Below, piece by piece: positions 45,013-53,382 of a stretch of DNA of 64,000 bases (positions are counted from its first letter, which is position 1; every line of letters starts with the position of its first letter). The stretch lies in assembly GCF_009707545.1 (NCBI RefSeq), contig NZ_WLYK01000001.1, forward strand, positions 1,488,001-1,552,000, given 5' to 3'. The position numbers and the translations under genes are program-made. The stretch comes from Nakamurella alba (GTDB taxonomy: Bacteria > Actinomycetota > Actinomycetes > Mycobacteriales > Nakamurellaceae). Below the pieces are notes generated by a model. It did no database searches. It was given only the letters and a program-made list of their open reading frames with translations, and was not told where the DNA came from.

Positions 45013-45050
45013 CCGCTCACCGGTGCCGAAGTGGCGCCGGAACCGAAGGA

Positions 45051-46136
45051 TCAGAGCCAGCCGCGTCTGCGCAGCAGCATGAACAGCAGGACGCAGACCG
45101 CCGCCATCACCACGATGCTGACGGCGAACCCGATCGGCGAGTGCATCCCCGGGATGTAGTCGAAGTTCATGCCGTAGATGCCGGCGATCGCCGTCGGCAC
45201 CAGCGCGATCGCCGCCCACGCGGAGATCTTGCGCATGTCCTCGTTCTGCCGGGTGGTGACCTCGGCCAGCGCCGCCGAGACCAGCGTGGTGAGCATCTCG
45301 TCGAAGGTCGAGATCCGTTCCGTCACCAGGCTGAGGTGGTCCTCGACATCCCTGACGTAGTCCCGCACCTCGCCCGGCACCAGCGGACTCGGGCTGCCGG
45401 ACAGGGTCTTCAGCGGCACCGCCAGCGGGGTGACCGCCCGTCGCATGCTCAGCACCTCCCGCTTGAGCAGGTAGATGTCCTCGGTGTCCACATCGTCGGA
45501 GGAGAAGACCGCCACCTCCATCTCGTCGACGTCCTCCTCGATGTCGGCGATGACCGCGAGGTACTCGTCGACCACCCGGTCGGCGATGGCGTGCATGACC
45601 GCGGCCGGGCCGAGCGCCAGGTGCTGCGGGTCCGCCTCCAGCTTCTGCCGCAGACCGGCCAGCCCGGAGTGCTCGCCGTGCCGCACGGTGACGATGAAGT
45701 CGGCGCCGAGGAACATCATGATCTCGCCGGTGGTCACGATCTGGCCGTTGCCGGTGGACGCGTGGTCGACGAACTTCACCGTCTTGAGCACCAGGAACAG
45801 GTACTGCCCGTACCGCTCCAGCTTCGGCCGCTGGTAGGCCTGGACGGCATCCTCGACGGCCAGCGGGTGCAGCCCGAAGGTCTCCGCCACCGCCGACATC
45901 TGCGCCGCCGTCGGCTCGTGGAAGCCGACCCAGACGAAGCCGCGGTTCTTCTCGCGGATCCGGTTCAGCGCCGACACCGGGTCGCTGCACAGCTCCTGTC
46001 GCACGCCGTCGACGTAGGCGGCGCAGTTGACCATGGTCGCGCCGTCGCCGCCGGGAGTACCGGGGACGGTGCGGGGCGTCCTGCGATGGATGGCCCGGAA
46101 CGGGGGCAGCGAGGGCAACGACGGCAGGACGGGCAT
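45051..46136 (-). CDS. corA: magnesium/cobalt transporter CorA
   Basis: CorA is a homopentameric Mg2+ channel. The 361-residue protein has a long cytoplasmic funnel domain, then two membrane helices at the C-terminus. The selectivity motif GMN is at 322-324 (GIYGMNFDYIPGM) and the basic end is RRRGWL. ATG 46136 is chosen because AAGGAGGG lies directly upstream; an in-frame start 45 bp further out lacks this. It converges on the stress-protein gene and diverges from the PHP gene. Confidence 0.95.
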   Translation of the reverse strand: MPVLPSLPSLPPFRAIHRRTPRTVPGTPGGDGATMVNCAAYVDGVRQELCSDPVSALNRIREKNRGFVWVGFHEPTAAQMSAVAETFGLHPLAVEDAVQAYQRPKLERYGQYLFLVLKTVKFVDHASTGNGQIVTTGEIMMFLGADFIVTVRHGEHSGLAGLRQKLEADPQHLALGPAAVMHAIADRVVDEYLAVIADIEEDVDEMEVAVFSSDDVDTEDIYLLKREVLSMRRAVTPLAVPLKTLSGSPSPLVPGEVRDYVRDVEDHLSLVTERISTFDEMLTTLVSAALAEVTTRQNEDMRKISAWAAIALVPTAIAGIYGMNFDYIPGMHSPIGFAVSIVVMAAVCVLLFMLLRRRGWL

Positions 46137-46345
46137 GGTGGGAACCCTCCTTCGAGTCAGGACCGGTCCACGGAGGGCCACAGGTCAGGGTAGTCCCGCC
46201 GGGCGTCGCCGGCCGGTGGACCCGGCCCGGAGGCGTTGCGCCGGTCGGGGAGGCCGATGATGGACCGCCCGGGTGACGGTCCGGTGAACGGCGCGCGGCC
46301 CATGGGTGGTCGGGAGCGCGGCCGGGACGGGGGAGGATGGTCCCG

Positions 46346-47209
46346 ATGCGCATCGACCTGCACGCCCACTCCACCGCCTCGGACGGCACCGACACCCCCG
46401 CCGGGCTGATCGCGGCCGCCGCCGCGGCCGGCCTGGACGCCGTCGCCATCACCGATCACGACAACACCGGTGGCTGGGCGGAAGCCGCGGCGGCGCGGCC
46501 GTCGTCGCTCGTCGTGGTGCCCGGTGCCGAGTTCTCCACCCAGCTGCCGTGGCAGGGCCGGACGGTCAGCGTGCACCTGCTCGGCTACCTCTTCGACCCC
46601 ACCGACCCGGCCGTGCTCGAGGAGCAGGCCCGGCTCCGTGACGAACGACTGCGCCGCGGCATCGGCATCGTCGAGAAGATGATGGCCGCGGGCATCCCGA
46701 TCACCGTCGAGCAGGTGCTGGAGATCGCCGGGGACGCCCCGGTCGGGCGGCCGCACATCGGCCGCGCCCTGGTCGCCGCCGGGGTCGTCACCTCCGTCGA
46801 CGAGGCCTTCGCGTCCTTGCTCTCCGGCCCGGGTGGCTTCTACGTGCCGAAGGCCGACACCCCGCTGCCGGCCGCGATCGGGATGATCCGGTCCGCCGGC
46901 GGCGTCCCGGTGCTCGCCCACCCGCGCGGCCGGGGCGAGTCGCGGGTGCTCACCCCGGAGATGATCGGGGTGCTGGCCGGCGCCGGGCTCGGCGGCCTGG
47001 AGGTGGACCACCCGGACCACGCCCCGGCGCAGCGGGCCGAGTTGCGCGAGCTGGCCGAGCGTTTCGGTCTGCTGACCACCGGGTCCTCCGACTACCACGG
47101 CACCAACAAGGTGCTGCGGCTCGGCCAGGAGACCACCACCGAGGAGACCCTCCGGGCGATCGTCGGGATGTCCTCCGGCCGGGTCGTGCCCTGGGGCTGG
47201 TCGGCCTGA
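46346..47209 (+). CDS. PHP-domain phosphoesterase
   Basis: This 287-residue protein starts MRIDLHAHSTASDGT, with the PHP motif DLHAHS. Metal ligands continue with TDHDN, VPGAEFS, LAHPRG and SDYHG near the C-terminus. This arrangement matches TrpH/YciV-like phosphatases that act on nucleoside 3',5'-bisphosphates or the 5' end of RNA. ATG 46346 has GGGGGAGG nine bases upstream; ATG 46337 is too close to it. A small membrane-protein gene follows. Confidence 0.9.
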   Translation: MRIDLHAHSTASDGTDTPAGLIAAAAAAGLDAVAITDHDNTGGWAEAAAARPSSLVVVPGAEFSTQLPWQGRTVSVHLLGYLFDPTDPAVLEEQARLRDERLRRGIGIVEKMMAAGIPITVEQVLEIAGDAPVGRPHIGRALVAAGVVTSVDEAFASLLSGPGGFYVPKADTPLPAAIGMIRSAGGVPVLAHPRGRGESRVLTPEMIGVLAGAGLGGLEVDHPDHAPAQRAELRELAERFGLLTTGSSDYHGTNKVLRLGQETTTEETLRAIVGMSSGRVVPWGWSA

Positions 47210-47259
47210 GCGACACGCGCACCGGCCGCCGCGCGCCGGGGTGGCTGCGGTTCCTGGAG

Positions 47260-47529
47260 GTGTTCGCCGGACTGCTGTCCGCCGGGCTGGTCGTGCTCGC
47301 GGCACTGCTGGTGCTCTCCGCGCTGCTCTCCCCGGCACTGCTGGGCGGTACCGGGATCAGCCGGGCCACCGGACCGGAGTGGTGGCGGATCCTGGTGCAG
47401 CTCGGCGTCGGCGTGGCCGCGGAACTCGCCCGCTCGGTGCGGCACCGGCTGCCCGACCCGGCCCGCGGCGTGCTCGCCGGGCTGGTGTCGGTCGCCGTCG
47501 TCGTGACGATCGCCGTCTGCTGGTGGTGA
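47260..47529 (+). CDS. small membrane protein of unknown function
   Basis: I do not recognise this protein. It has 89 residues from GTG 47260, with hydrophobic segments at about 3-27 and 70-88 and an amphipathic middle (WWRILVQLGVGVAAELARSVRHRL). The frame is open back to the PHP stop with charged codons (SDTRTGRRAPGWLRFLE), but no ATG, GTG or TTG is available there, so the true start is unclear. Position suggests cotranscription with the PHP gene. Confidence 0.5.
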   Translation: MFAGLLSAGLVVLAALLVLSALLSPALLGGTGISRATGPEWWRILVQLGVGVAAELARSVRHRLPDPARGVLAGLVSVAVVVTIAVCWW

Positions 47530-47554
47530 CCAGGCCCGCGGCCGGAACGACGGC

Positions 47555-48454
47555 TCAGGCCGCCCGGTCCGGTTCCGTCCAGTCCGTGATCAGCGGCAGC
47601 AGCACGTCCAGCAGTGCCTCCGGCGCCTCCACCGCGGGGGAGTGACCGCCGCCCGGCACCAGCACCAGCGAGGTGCCCAGCTGTTCGGCCATCCGGCGCT
47701 GCGCGGCCAACGGCCAGGCGTCGTCGGCCTCACCGGCGATGACCGCCGCCGGGGTGCCGTGCCGGCGCAGCGCGGCCGCCAGCAGCTCGGTGAGATCGGG
47801 TTCGTCCAGCAGCGCGGCACCGGCGCCCAGCAGCTGGGCGGTCGCGGTGGCCAGGAAGCGCTTGCGGTAGAAGCGGGCCAGCGGGTCCGGACGATCGGGA
47901 TCGAGCCCGGCCGCCCGGTCCCTGGCGTCGTGCAGGAAGGCCGCCCCCTGCGATCGCAGGATCGGCTCGCCGACGGTCAGCGCGTCGAACCGGTTGCCCG
48001 AGGTGAACGCGGACGGGCCGGAGCAGAGCAGCACCAGACCGGCCACCGGCGCGCCCTGCAGCACGGCCTGCCGGGCGACCAACCCGCCGTAGCTGTGCCC
48101 GAGCAGCACCACTGGCCCGTCCTGCGCCAGCGCGGTGACCAGTTCGGCGGCGACCGCGCCCAGCGGCGCCGGGCGGAACGCGGCCTCGTCGTCACCGCCC
48201 GGTGACTCGTACTGGCCCGGCTGGTCCACGGCGACCGCCCGGATCCCGGCCGCCGCCAGCGGTTCGAGCACCGGCGAGAAGTCCTCCTTCGAACCGGTGT
48301 AGCCGGGCAGCAGCAGCACCGACGGCAACTCGCCGAACTCGGCGGCGCGGGCCGAGGCGGCATCGGTGGGAGCTGCGATCAGCGCGGCCAGCGTGCCCGC
48401 GGACGACGGCAGGGTGGTCCGCTCGGCGGCGGTGGGGAAGAGCTGGTCCGGCAC
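47555..48454 (-). CDS. alpha/beta hydrolase
   Basis: This 299-residue protein has a typical alpha/beta-hydrolase domain. It has LLLPGYTGSKEDF (oxyanion region), the nucleophile elbow GHSYGG and a histidine in PGGGHSPAVEAPE near the end. The acid is probably in AGEADDAW. GTG 48454 is taken because GATGAT ends 6 nt upstream and no other start fits. The substrate is unknown. It lies 25 bp from the convergent small membrane-protein gene. Confidence 0.85.
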   Translation of the reverse strand: MPDQLFPTAAERTTLPSSAGTLAALIAAPTDAASARAAEFGELPSVLLLPGYTGSKEDFSPVLEPLAAAGIRAVAVDQPGQYESPGGDDEAAFRPAPLGAVAAELVTALAQDGPVVLLGHSYGGLVARQAVLQGAPVAGLVLLCSGPSAFTSGNRFDALTVGEPILRSQGAAFLHDARDRAAGLDPDRPDPLARFYRKRFLATATAQLLGAGAALLDEPDLTELLAAALRRHGTPAAVIAGEADDAWPLAAQRRMAEQLGTSLVLVPGGGHSPAVEAPEALLDVLLPLITDWTEPDRAA

Positions 48455-48531
48455 GAGGACATCATCGCCGATCCGCGGCGCTCCCCGGTACGCCCTGATG
48501 GACACCGGGCACGGAGAGTGCCGGATCCGGG

Positions 48532-49929
48532 TCAGGACAGGGCCACGACGGTGCCGCCGCGGGTCTCCACGATCATCGACCCGACCGCGCCGGCGTCCAC
48601 CCGGCCGGTCCAACCGGCCCGGTCGACCGGGATCTCCCGGGCGGGATCCAGTTGGCTGCTGCCGGTCTCGGCCGACATCACGGACAGCCCGCCGGTCACC
48701 GGGACCACCAATTGTTCGTCGACGACCGCCGGCAACCCGATGGCGCCGGCGCTGACGAAGGCCACCCGCAGCGAGGTCACGCTGACGTCCGCCGGCGCCT
48801 CGCTGCTGCTCGGCGAGCTGCTGGCGTCGGAGCTGGTCTCGGTGGACGTGGTCGGCGTGGTGAGCGCGGTGGCCGGCGGCGCGGTCTGCACCGTCTCCTC
48901 GGTGACCGCCAGCAGGGTGGAGCCGATCAGGCTGTACCGGGTGGTGTCGGTGCGTCGGTACGGCGTGGGAGTGCCGGTGGCGGCGGTGTTCTCGATGTCG
49001 GCCGCCGGGATGTCGACCGGGGAGCGGGAGATCTCGGTGCCCGCCGCGTCGTACAGCACCACGGCCGGCTCCGGTGACGACACCAGCACGGCGACCCGGT
49101 CCTGGGTGATGCCGACGATCAGCGCCGCGGTCGACCCGGTGTCCACGTCCATCCGCGGATCCGACCGGTACTCGTCCCAGCCGTCCTTCTTGCCCTTGGG
49201 CTCGTCGAAGTTGAGCACGATGCGGGCGTTCGGTCCCTGCGCCTCGCAGTGCTCGATGGTGCCGAACTGCAGATCGGCGATGGCCATGTCGGTGAAGACG
49301 CAGCCGGTGTGCCGGCTGTCCGGGTTGGTCGGGTTCGGCTGCACGCCGTACTGCATGGTGCGGACCAGGTCGTTGCGCCAGACCTCCAGCAGGTCGCTGC
49401 CGACCCACCCGGCGGACCCGCCGCCGAACACCAGCGATCCGCCGACCTGGTTGGGGGCGGTGCGGACCTTGGACCGCTCGCCGGTGTCCGCGTCGAAGGT
49501 CATCACCTGCGAGCAGTAGCCGTTGGACTCCCAGACGGTGGCGATGCCGCGCACCCCACCGCCGTTCGCGGACAGGTCGCCGCTGCCCACTGCGCACAGC
49601 GGGCGGTTGGAGCGGGAGTAGCTCCATCGCTGTTCGCCGGTGACGGCGTCCAGGCCGGTGATCTCGTGCTCGGTGGTGGTGACCACCACGCCGGAGGGCG
49701 AGACCACCGCACCCAGGCCGGCATCGGTCGGTGCGCTCCACCGCTCGGTCAGCCGGGTCGGCACGTCCGTCGCCGTGCTCGGCGCCTTCTCCGACGATCC
49801 CGGGGACGACTGGGCCGCCCGGATGTCGGAGTTCAGGTACAGCACGAGCCCGACCACACCGACCACCACGACGATCGCCGCGGCGATCGCCCGGTCGAGC
49901 ATGCGGCGACGGGGGGAGGTGGCGGGCAC
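48532..49929 (-). CDS. membrane-anchored PQQ-like beta-propeller protein
   Basis: This 465-residue protein has an N-terminal membrane anchor (about 13-33), a Ser/Thr-rich linker and a repeat domain with blades such as ITGLDAVTGEQRW and MTFDADTGER, typical of PQQ/quinoprotein-like propellers. A Ser/Thr/Pro-rich insertion (about 350-385) interrupts the propeller. No quinone-binding residues are evident, so a structural or binding role is more likely than dehydrogenase activity. It follows rhlE by 9 bp. Its -10 box begins with the rhlE stop codon. Confidence 0.78.
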   Translation of the reverse strand: MPATSPRRRMLDRAIAAAIVVVVGVVGLVLYLNSDIRAAQSSPGSSEKAPSTATDVPTRLTERWSAPTDAGLGAVVSPSGVVVTTTEHEITGLDAVTGEQRWSYSRSNRPLCAVGSGDLSANGGGVRGIATVWESNGYCSQVMTFDADTGERSKVRTAPNQVGGSLVFGGGSAGWVGSDLLEVWRNDLVRTMQYGVQPNPTNPDSRHTGCVFTDMAIADLQFGTIEHCEAQGPNARIVLNFDEPKGKKDGWDEYRSDPRMDVDTGSTAALIVGITQDRVAVLVSSPEPAVVLYDAAGTEISRSPVDIPAADIENTAATGTPTPYRRTDTTRYSLIGSTLLAVTEETVQTAPPATALTTPTTSTETSSDASSSPSSSEAPADVSVTSLRVAFVSAGAIGLPAVVDEQLVVPVTGGLSVMSAETGSSQLDPAREIPVDRAGWTGRVDAGAVGSMIVETRGGTVVALS

Positions 49930-49935
49930 CGCGTG

Positions 49936-49941
49936 AGCCTA
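49936..49941 (-). promoter_or_regulatory. -10 box overlapping the rhlE stop codon
   Basis: On the minus strand TAGGCT ends 6 nt before GTG 49929. Its first three bases are the TAG stop of rhlE. Confidence 0.6.
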
Positions 49942-51606
49942 CTGGGGCTGCTGTGCCGTTCCGGTCTGCTGGGCCCCGCTCTGCTGGGCGCCCTCACCGC
50001 CGCTGCGGGTACGCCGGCGCACCCGCTTGCGGCGCGGGGCACCGTCGCCGGCACCCCCACCCGCGGAAGCGGACTCGGCCAGCGGATCGGCGTTCGGCCG
50101 GTCCGGGCGCGGGCTGCGGGAGCCACGGCCACCGCGACCGCCGTCCCGTCCGCCGCGGTCCCGATCCCGGTTGCGGTTCCGACCCCCGGTCTCGCCGAGG
50201 TCCTCGACCTGTTCCGCGGCCAGCCCCTCGCGGGTGCGCTGCGCCTTCGGCAGCCGACCGGTGGTGCCCTCCGGGATGTTCAGGTCCGTGTAGAGGTGCT
50301 TGGAGGAGGAGTAGGTCTCCGCCGGATCGGCGAAGTCCAGGCCCAGCGCCTCGTTGATCAGCTTCCAGCGCGGGACGTCGTCCCAGTCGATGAAGCTGAT
50401 CGCCACACCGGTGCGCCCGGCCCGGCCGGTGCGGCCGATCCGGTGCACGTAGGTCTTGTCGTCCTCCGGGCACTGGAAGTTGACGACGTGGGTGACGCCC
50501 TCGACGTCGATACCGCGGGCGGCGACGTCGGTGGCCACCAGCACGTCGACCTTGCCGGAGCGGAAGGCACGCAGCGCCTGCTCGCGGGCACCCTGGCCGA
50601 GGTCACCGTGCACGGCGGCCGCGGCGAACCCGCGCTCGGTCAGCTCGTCGGCGACCTTCTGCGCGGTGCGCTTGGTGCGGGTGAAGACCATGGTCAGCCC
50701 GCGGCCCTCCGCCTGCAGTACGCGCGAGAGCATCTCCACCTTGTCCAGGGCGTGGGCCCGGTAGACGTACTGGGTGGTGGTGCGGTGGGTGGCGCCCTCC
50801 GCGGGCAGTTCGGCGCGGATGTGCGTCGGCCGGTCCAGGAAGGTGCGGGCCAGGGTGAGGATCGGGCCGGGCATGGTGGCCGAGAACAGCATCGTCTGCT
50901 TGGCGGTCGGCACCATGCCGAGCACCTTCTCGATGTCCGGCAGGAAGCCCAGGTCGAGCATCTCGTCGGCCTCGTCCAGCACCAGCACCTTGATCCCGCC
51001 GAGCTGCAGGTGACCGCTGTTCGCCAGGTCCAGCAGCCGGCCCGGGGTGCCGACGACCACGTCGACACCCTTGTGCAGGGCGGCGATCTGCGGCTCGTAG
51101 GCGCGGCCGCCGTAGACCGACACGACCTGCAGGTCGAGGAACTCGGCGGCGCCGACCAGGTCACGGGTGACCTGCACGCAGAGCTCGCGGGTGGGCACCA
51201 TGACCAGCGCGCGCGGGGCACGGCCCTCGGCCAGCGCACCGTTCTCGTCGCGGGCGCCGTCGTCCTGGGTCAGCCGCTGCAGCAGCGGCACGCCGAAGCC
51301 GAGCGTCTTGCCCATGCCGGTGCGGGCCTGGCCGATGAGGTCGCTGCCGACCAGGGCGATCGGCAGCGTCAGCGCCTGGATGGCGAAGGTGTGCTCGATG
51401 CCGGCCTTGAGCAGCGCCTGCACGATCCGCGGGTCGACCTGCAGGTCGGCGAAGGTGGGGGAGGTCGGCACCACCGGGGCGTCGCCGGTCAGCGGGTGCG
51501 AGACCGCCTCCTCGTCCAGCGGGGCGTCCGTCTGGTGCTCGAGCACCTCGGCCGGGCTCTCCTCGAGGGTGCCCACGACCTGATCCTGCGCAGCTTCGTC
51601 CGTCAT
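49939..51606 (-). CDS. rhlE: DEAD-box RNA helicase, RhlE-like
   Basis: This ATP-dependent RNA helicase has 555 residues. After a variable acidic N-terminus (1-50) come the Q motif and motif I (QARTGMGKT), PTREL, GTPGR, VLDEADEMLD (motif II), SATMP, ATDVAARGID and HRIGRTGRAG. The C-terminal tail is rich in Arg/Gly (RNRDRDRGGRDGGRGG) and then Gln/Thr, typical of RNA-binding extensions. GGGAAAGG precedes the ATG. The gene order with the propeller and MiaE-like genes is shared with mycobacteria. The 303-bp gap upstream probably holds a long leader. Confidence 0.93.
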   Translation of the reverse strand: MTDEAAQDQVVGTLEESPAEVLEHQTDAPLDEEAVSHPLTGDAPVVPTSPTFADLQVDPRIVQALLKAGIEHTFAIQALTLPIALVGSDLIGQARTGMGKTLGFGVPLLQRLTQDDGARDENGALAEGRAPRALVMVPTRELCVQVTRDLVGAAEFLDLQVVSVYGGRAYEPQIAALHKGVDVVVGTPGRLLDLANSGHLQLGGIKVLVLDEADEMLDLGFLPDIEKVLGMVPTAKQTMLFSATMPGPILTLARTFLDRPTHIRAELPAEGATHRTTTQYVYRAHALDKVEMLSRVLQAEGRGLTMVFTRTKRTAQKVADELTERGFAAAAVHGDLGQGAREQALRAFRSGKVDVLVATDVAARGIDVEGVTHVVNFQCPEDDKTYVHRIGRTGRAGRTGVAISFIDWDDVPRWKLINEALGLDFADPAETYSSSKHLYTDLNIPEGTTGRLPKAQRTREGLAAEQVEDLGETGGRNRNRDRDRGGRDGGRGGRGSRSPRPDRPNADPLAESASAGGGAGDGAPRRKRVRRRTRSGGEGAQQSGAQQTGTAQQPQ

Positions 51607-51790
51607 ATGAAATGCCTTTCCCGTCAACCGTTTTCGCACGCATCGGCGATCCGGCTCGGGAATCGGGCTTGAGGGCTCGGCGATCGTTGTCGATCCGCCC
51701 GGCGGTGTGACGCGCGCACATGTCCAGTGACTCGTCGGCGAGCCACCACCGGACATGGTACCCGCTGCCCAGGTCAGGCCGTACGAACCC

Positions 51791-51813
51791 GGCGCGCGCG
51801 GCGCGCGGCGCGG
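51791..51813. repeat. alternating GC tract
   Basis: A run of GGCGCGCGCGGCGCGCGG character lies in the gap between the divergent rhlE and MiaE-like genes. Alternating purine-pyrimidine DNA of this kind can adopt Z-form. A TACGCT at 51823-51828 may be a -10 box for the MiaE-like gene. Confidence 0.5.
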
Positions 51814-51909
51814 GGTCGGCGTTACGCTCGCAGCCTCCGGCCGGTGCCGGACGCGCCACCCTGCAGGGGTCGCGGTGATCGTGGGGCAGTGACGAGGAGC
51901 GGGGTGCGG

Positions 51910-52605
51910 ATGACCGTGGCGGAGCCGCCGGCCGGGGACGTGCTGGAGGGGACCGGGGTGCAGGGCGCGCCGCCCGCCGGCACCGTCGAGCTGCTGGGGG
52001 TGCTGGCCTACGGCGAGCTGTCCGCCTTCGACCGGATGAGTGCCGACGCCCGTTACGCCCCGACCCTGCCCGGCCGGGTCGCGCTGTCCCAGATGGCCGC
52101 GGCGGAGATGGGCCACTTCCGCCGGCTGGCCGCGCACCTCGACCACCTCGGCACCCCGGTGGAGGCGGCGATGCAGCCGTTCGTCCGTCCGCTGGAGGCC
52201 TTCCACGAGGCGACCGCCCCGCACTCCTGGCTGGAGTCGCTGGTCAAGGCACATGTCGGCGACGGTCTGGCCGCCGACTTCTACCGGGAGATCGCCGAAT
52301 GGCTGGACCCGGTGACCCGCGACCTGGTGTTCGAGGTCCTCGGCGACACCGGTCACTCGGCGTTCGCGGTCCGTGAGGTACGCCGGGCCTGCCAGGCGGA
52401 CCCGAAGGTGGGCGGGCCGCTGGCGCTGTGGGGGCGGCGGCTGCTGGGTGAGGCGATCACCCAGGCCCAGTACGTCATCGCCGAGCACGACACCCTCGCC
52501 GACCTGATCATCAGCGGCAGCGGCGACCTGGCCGGTATCGGCGCGCTGTTCCGCCGGCTGCAGCTGGGTCACACCGAGCGGATGAAGTCGCTCGGCCTGG
52601 CGTGA
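51910..52605 (+). CDS. ferritin-like protein, MiaE_2 type
   Basis: This 231-residue, mostly helical protein resembles the MiaE_2 family, diiron ferritin-fold proteins related to tRNA hydroxylase MiaE. Candidate metal ligands are the Glu of YGELSAF, the Glu and His of AAAEMGHF, and Glu/His residues in later helices (GDTGHSAFAVREV). The substrate is unknown in actinobacteria. ATG 51910 is preceded by GAGGAG. It is divergent from rhlE, as in mycobacteria. Its stop overlaps the following kinase gene (GTGA). Confidence 0.75.
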   Translation: MTVAEPPAGDVLEGTGVQGAPPAGTVELLGVLAYGELSAFDRMSADARYAPTLPGRVALSQMAAAEMGHFRRLAAHLDHLGTPVEAAMQPFVRPLEAFHEATAPHSWLESLVKAHVGDGLAADFYREIAEWLDPVTRDLVFEVLGDTGHSAFAVREVRRACQADPKVGGPLALWGRRLLGEAITQAQYVIAEHDTLADLIISGSGDLAGIGALFRRLQLGHTERMKSLGLA

Positions 52606-53366
52606 GCGCACCGCCCGGCGGTGGCGGTGACCGGATCCGGATCGAGGGGGACCGGGTGCTGCGCCCGGCGCGCTGGTGGACCCCGACCGTGCACACGTTG
52701 CTCGACCACCTGCGGTCCGTCGGCTTCACCCGGGTGCCGCGGCCGCTCGGGATCGTCGACGGCACCGAGATCCTCGAGCTGATCCCGGGCGACTCCGGCA
52801 ACGGGGCCCGGGCGCGGATCGTCCCCGACGCCGGTCTGCGGGCCCTTGCCGTCCTGCTCCGTGACTTCCACCAGGCGGCCGCAGGTTTCGTGCCGCCGGC
52901 CGGTGCCCGGTGGGCGGTGCCGGCCGAGACCCCGGTGGCCGCAGGGCAACTCGCCACGATCTGTCATGGCGACTTCGGTGCGTGGAACGTCGTCTGGCAC
53001 GGTCTGCAGCCGGTCGGACTGCTCGACTTCGACTTCGCCCGCCCCGGCGCCGCCCTGTCGGACGTCGCCTACGCACTGGAGTTCGCGGTCCCGTTCCGCC
53101 CCGACGTGGACGTCCGGCACTACGGCTTCGACACCGTGCCCGACCGTCGCCGCCGGATCGAGATCTTCGCCGAGGCCTACGGTCTCGACTCGACCGCCGG
53201 TCTGGTGGACGCGGTCATCGCGCGCCAGTGGGCCTCCGTGCGGCAGGTGCAGGCACTCGCCGCGGCGGGGGTGGAACCGCAGCGCACCTGGGTCGCCGAC
53301 GGCGTGGCCGCCTCGGCCGAGCAGGTGCGCTGGACCGAGGAGCACCGGGCGTTGCTGGAGTCCTGA
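52602..53366 (+). CDS. aminoglycoside/choline-kinase-like phosphotransferase
   Basis: This 254-residue protein has the kinase catalytic loop ICHGDFGAWNVVW (Brenner-type HGDxxxxN, about 125-137) and the metal-binding LLDFDFARPG. It lacks most of the N-terminal nucleotide lobe of larger kinases but keeps RPARWWTPTVHTLL and LELIPGDSG, seen in actinobacterial APH-like proteins. The substrate is unknown. GTG 52602 overlaps the MiaE-like stop by four bases, so the two are translated together. Confidence 0.82.
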   Translation: MSAPPGGGGDRIRIEGDRVLRPARWWTPTVHTLLDHLRSVGFTRVPRPLGIVDGTEILELIPGDSGNGARARIVPDAGLRALAVLLRDFHQAAAGFVPPAGARWAVPAETPVAAGQLATICHGDFGAWNVVWHGLQPVGLLDFDFARPGAALSDVAYALEFAVPFRPDVDVRHYGFDTVPDRRRRIEIFAEAYGLDSTAGLVDAVIARQWASVRQVQALAAAGVEPQRTWVADGVAASAEQVRWTEEHRALLES

Positions 53367-53382
53367 CCCGGCGCCGGGCCGG

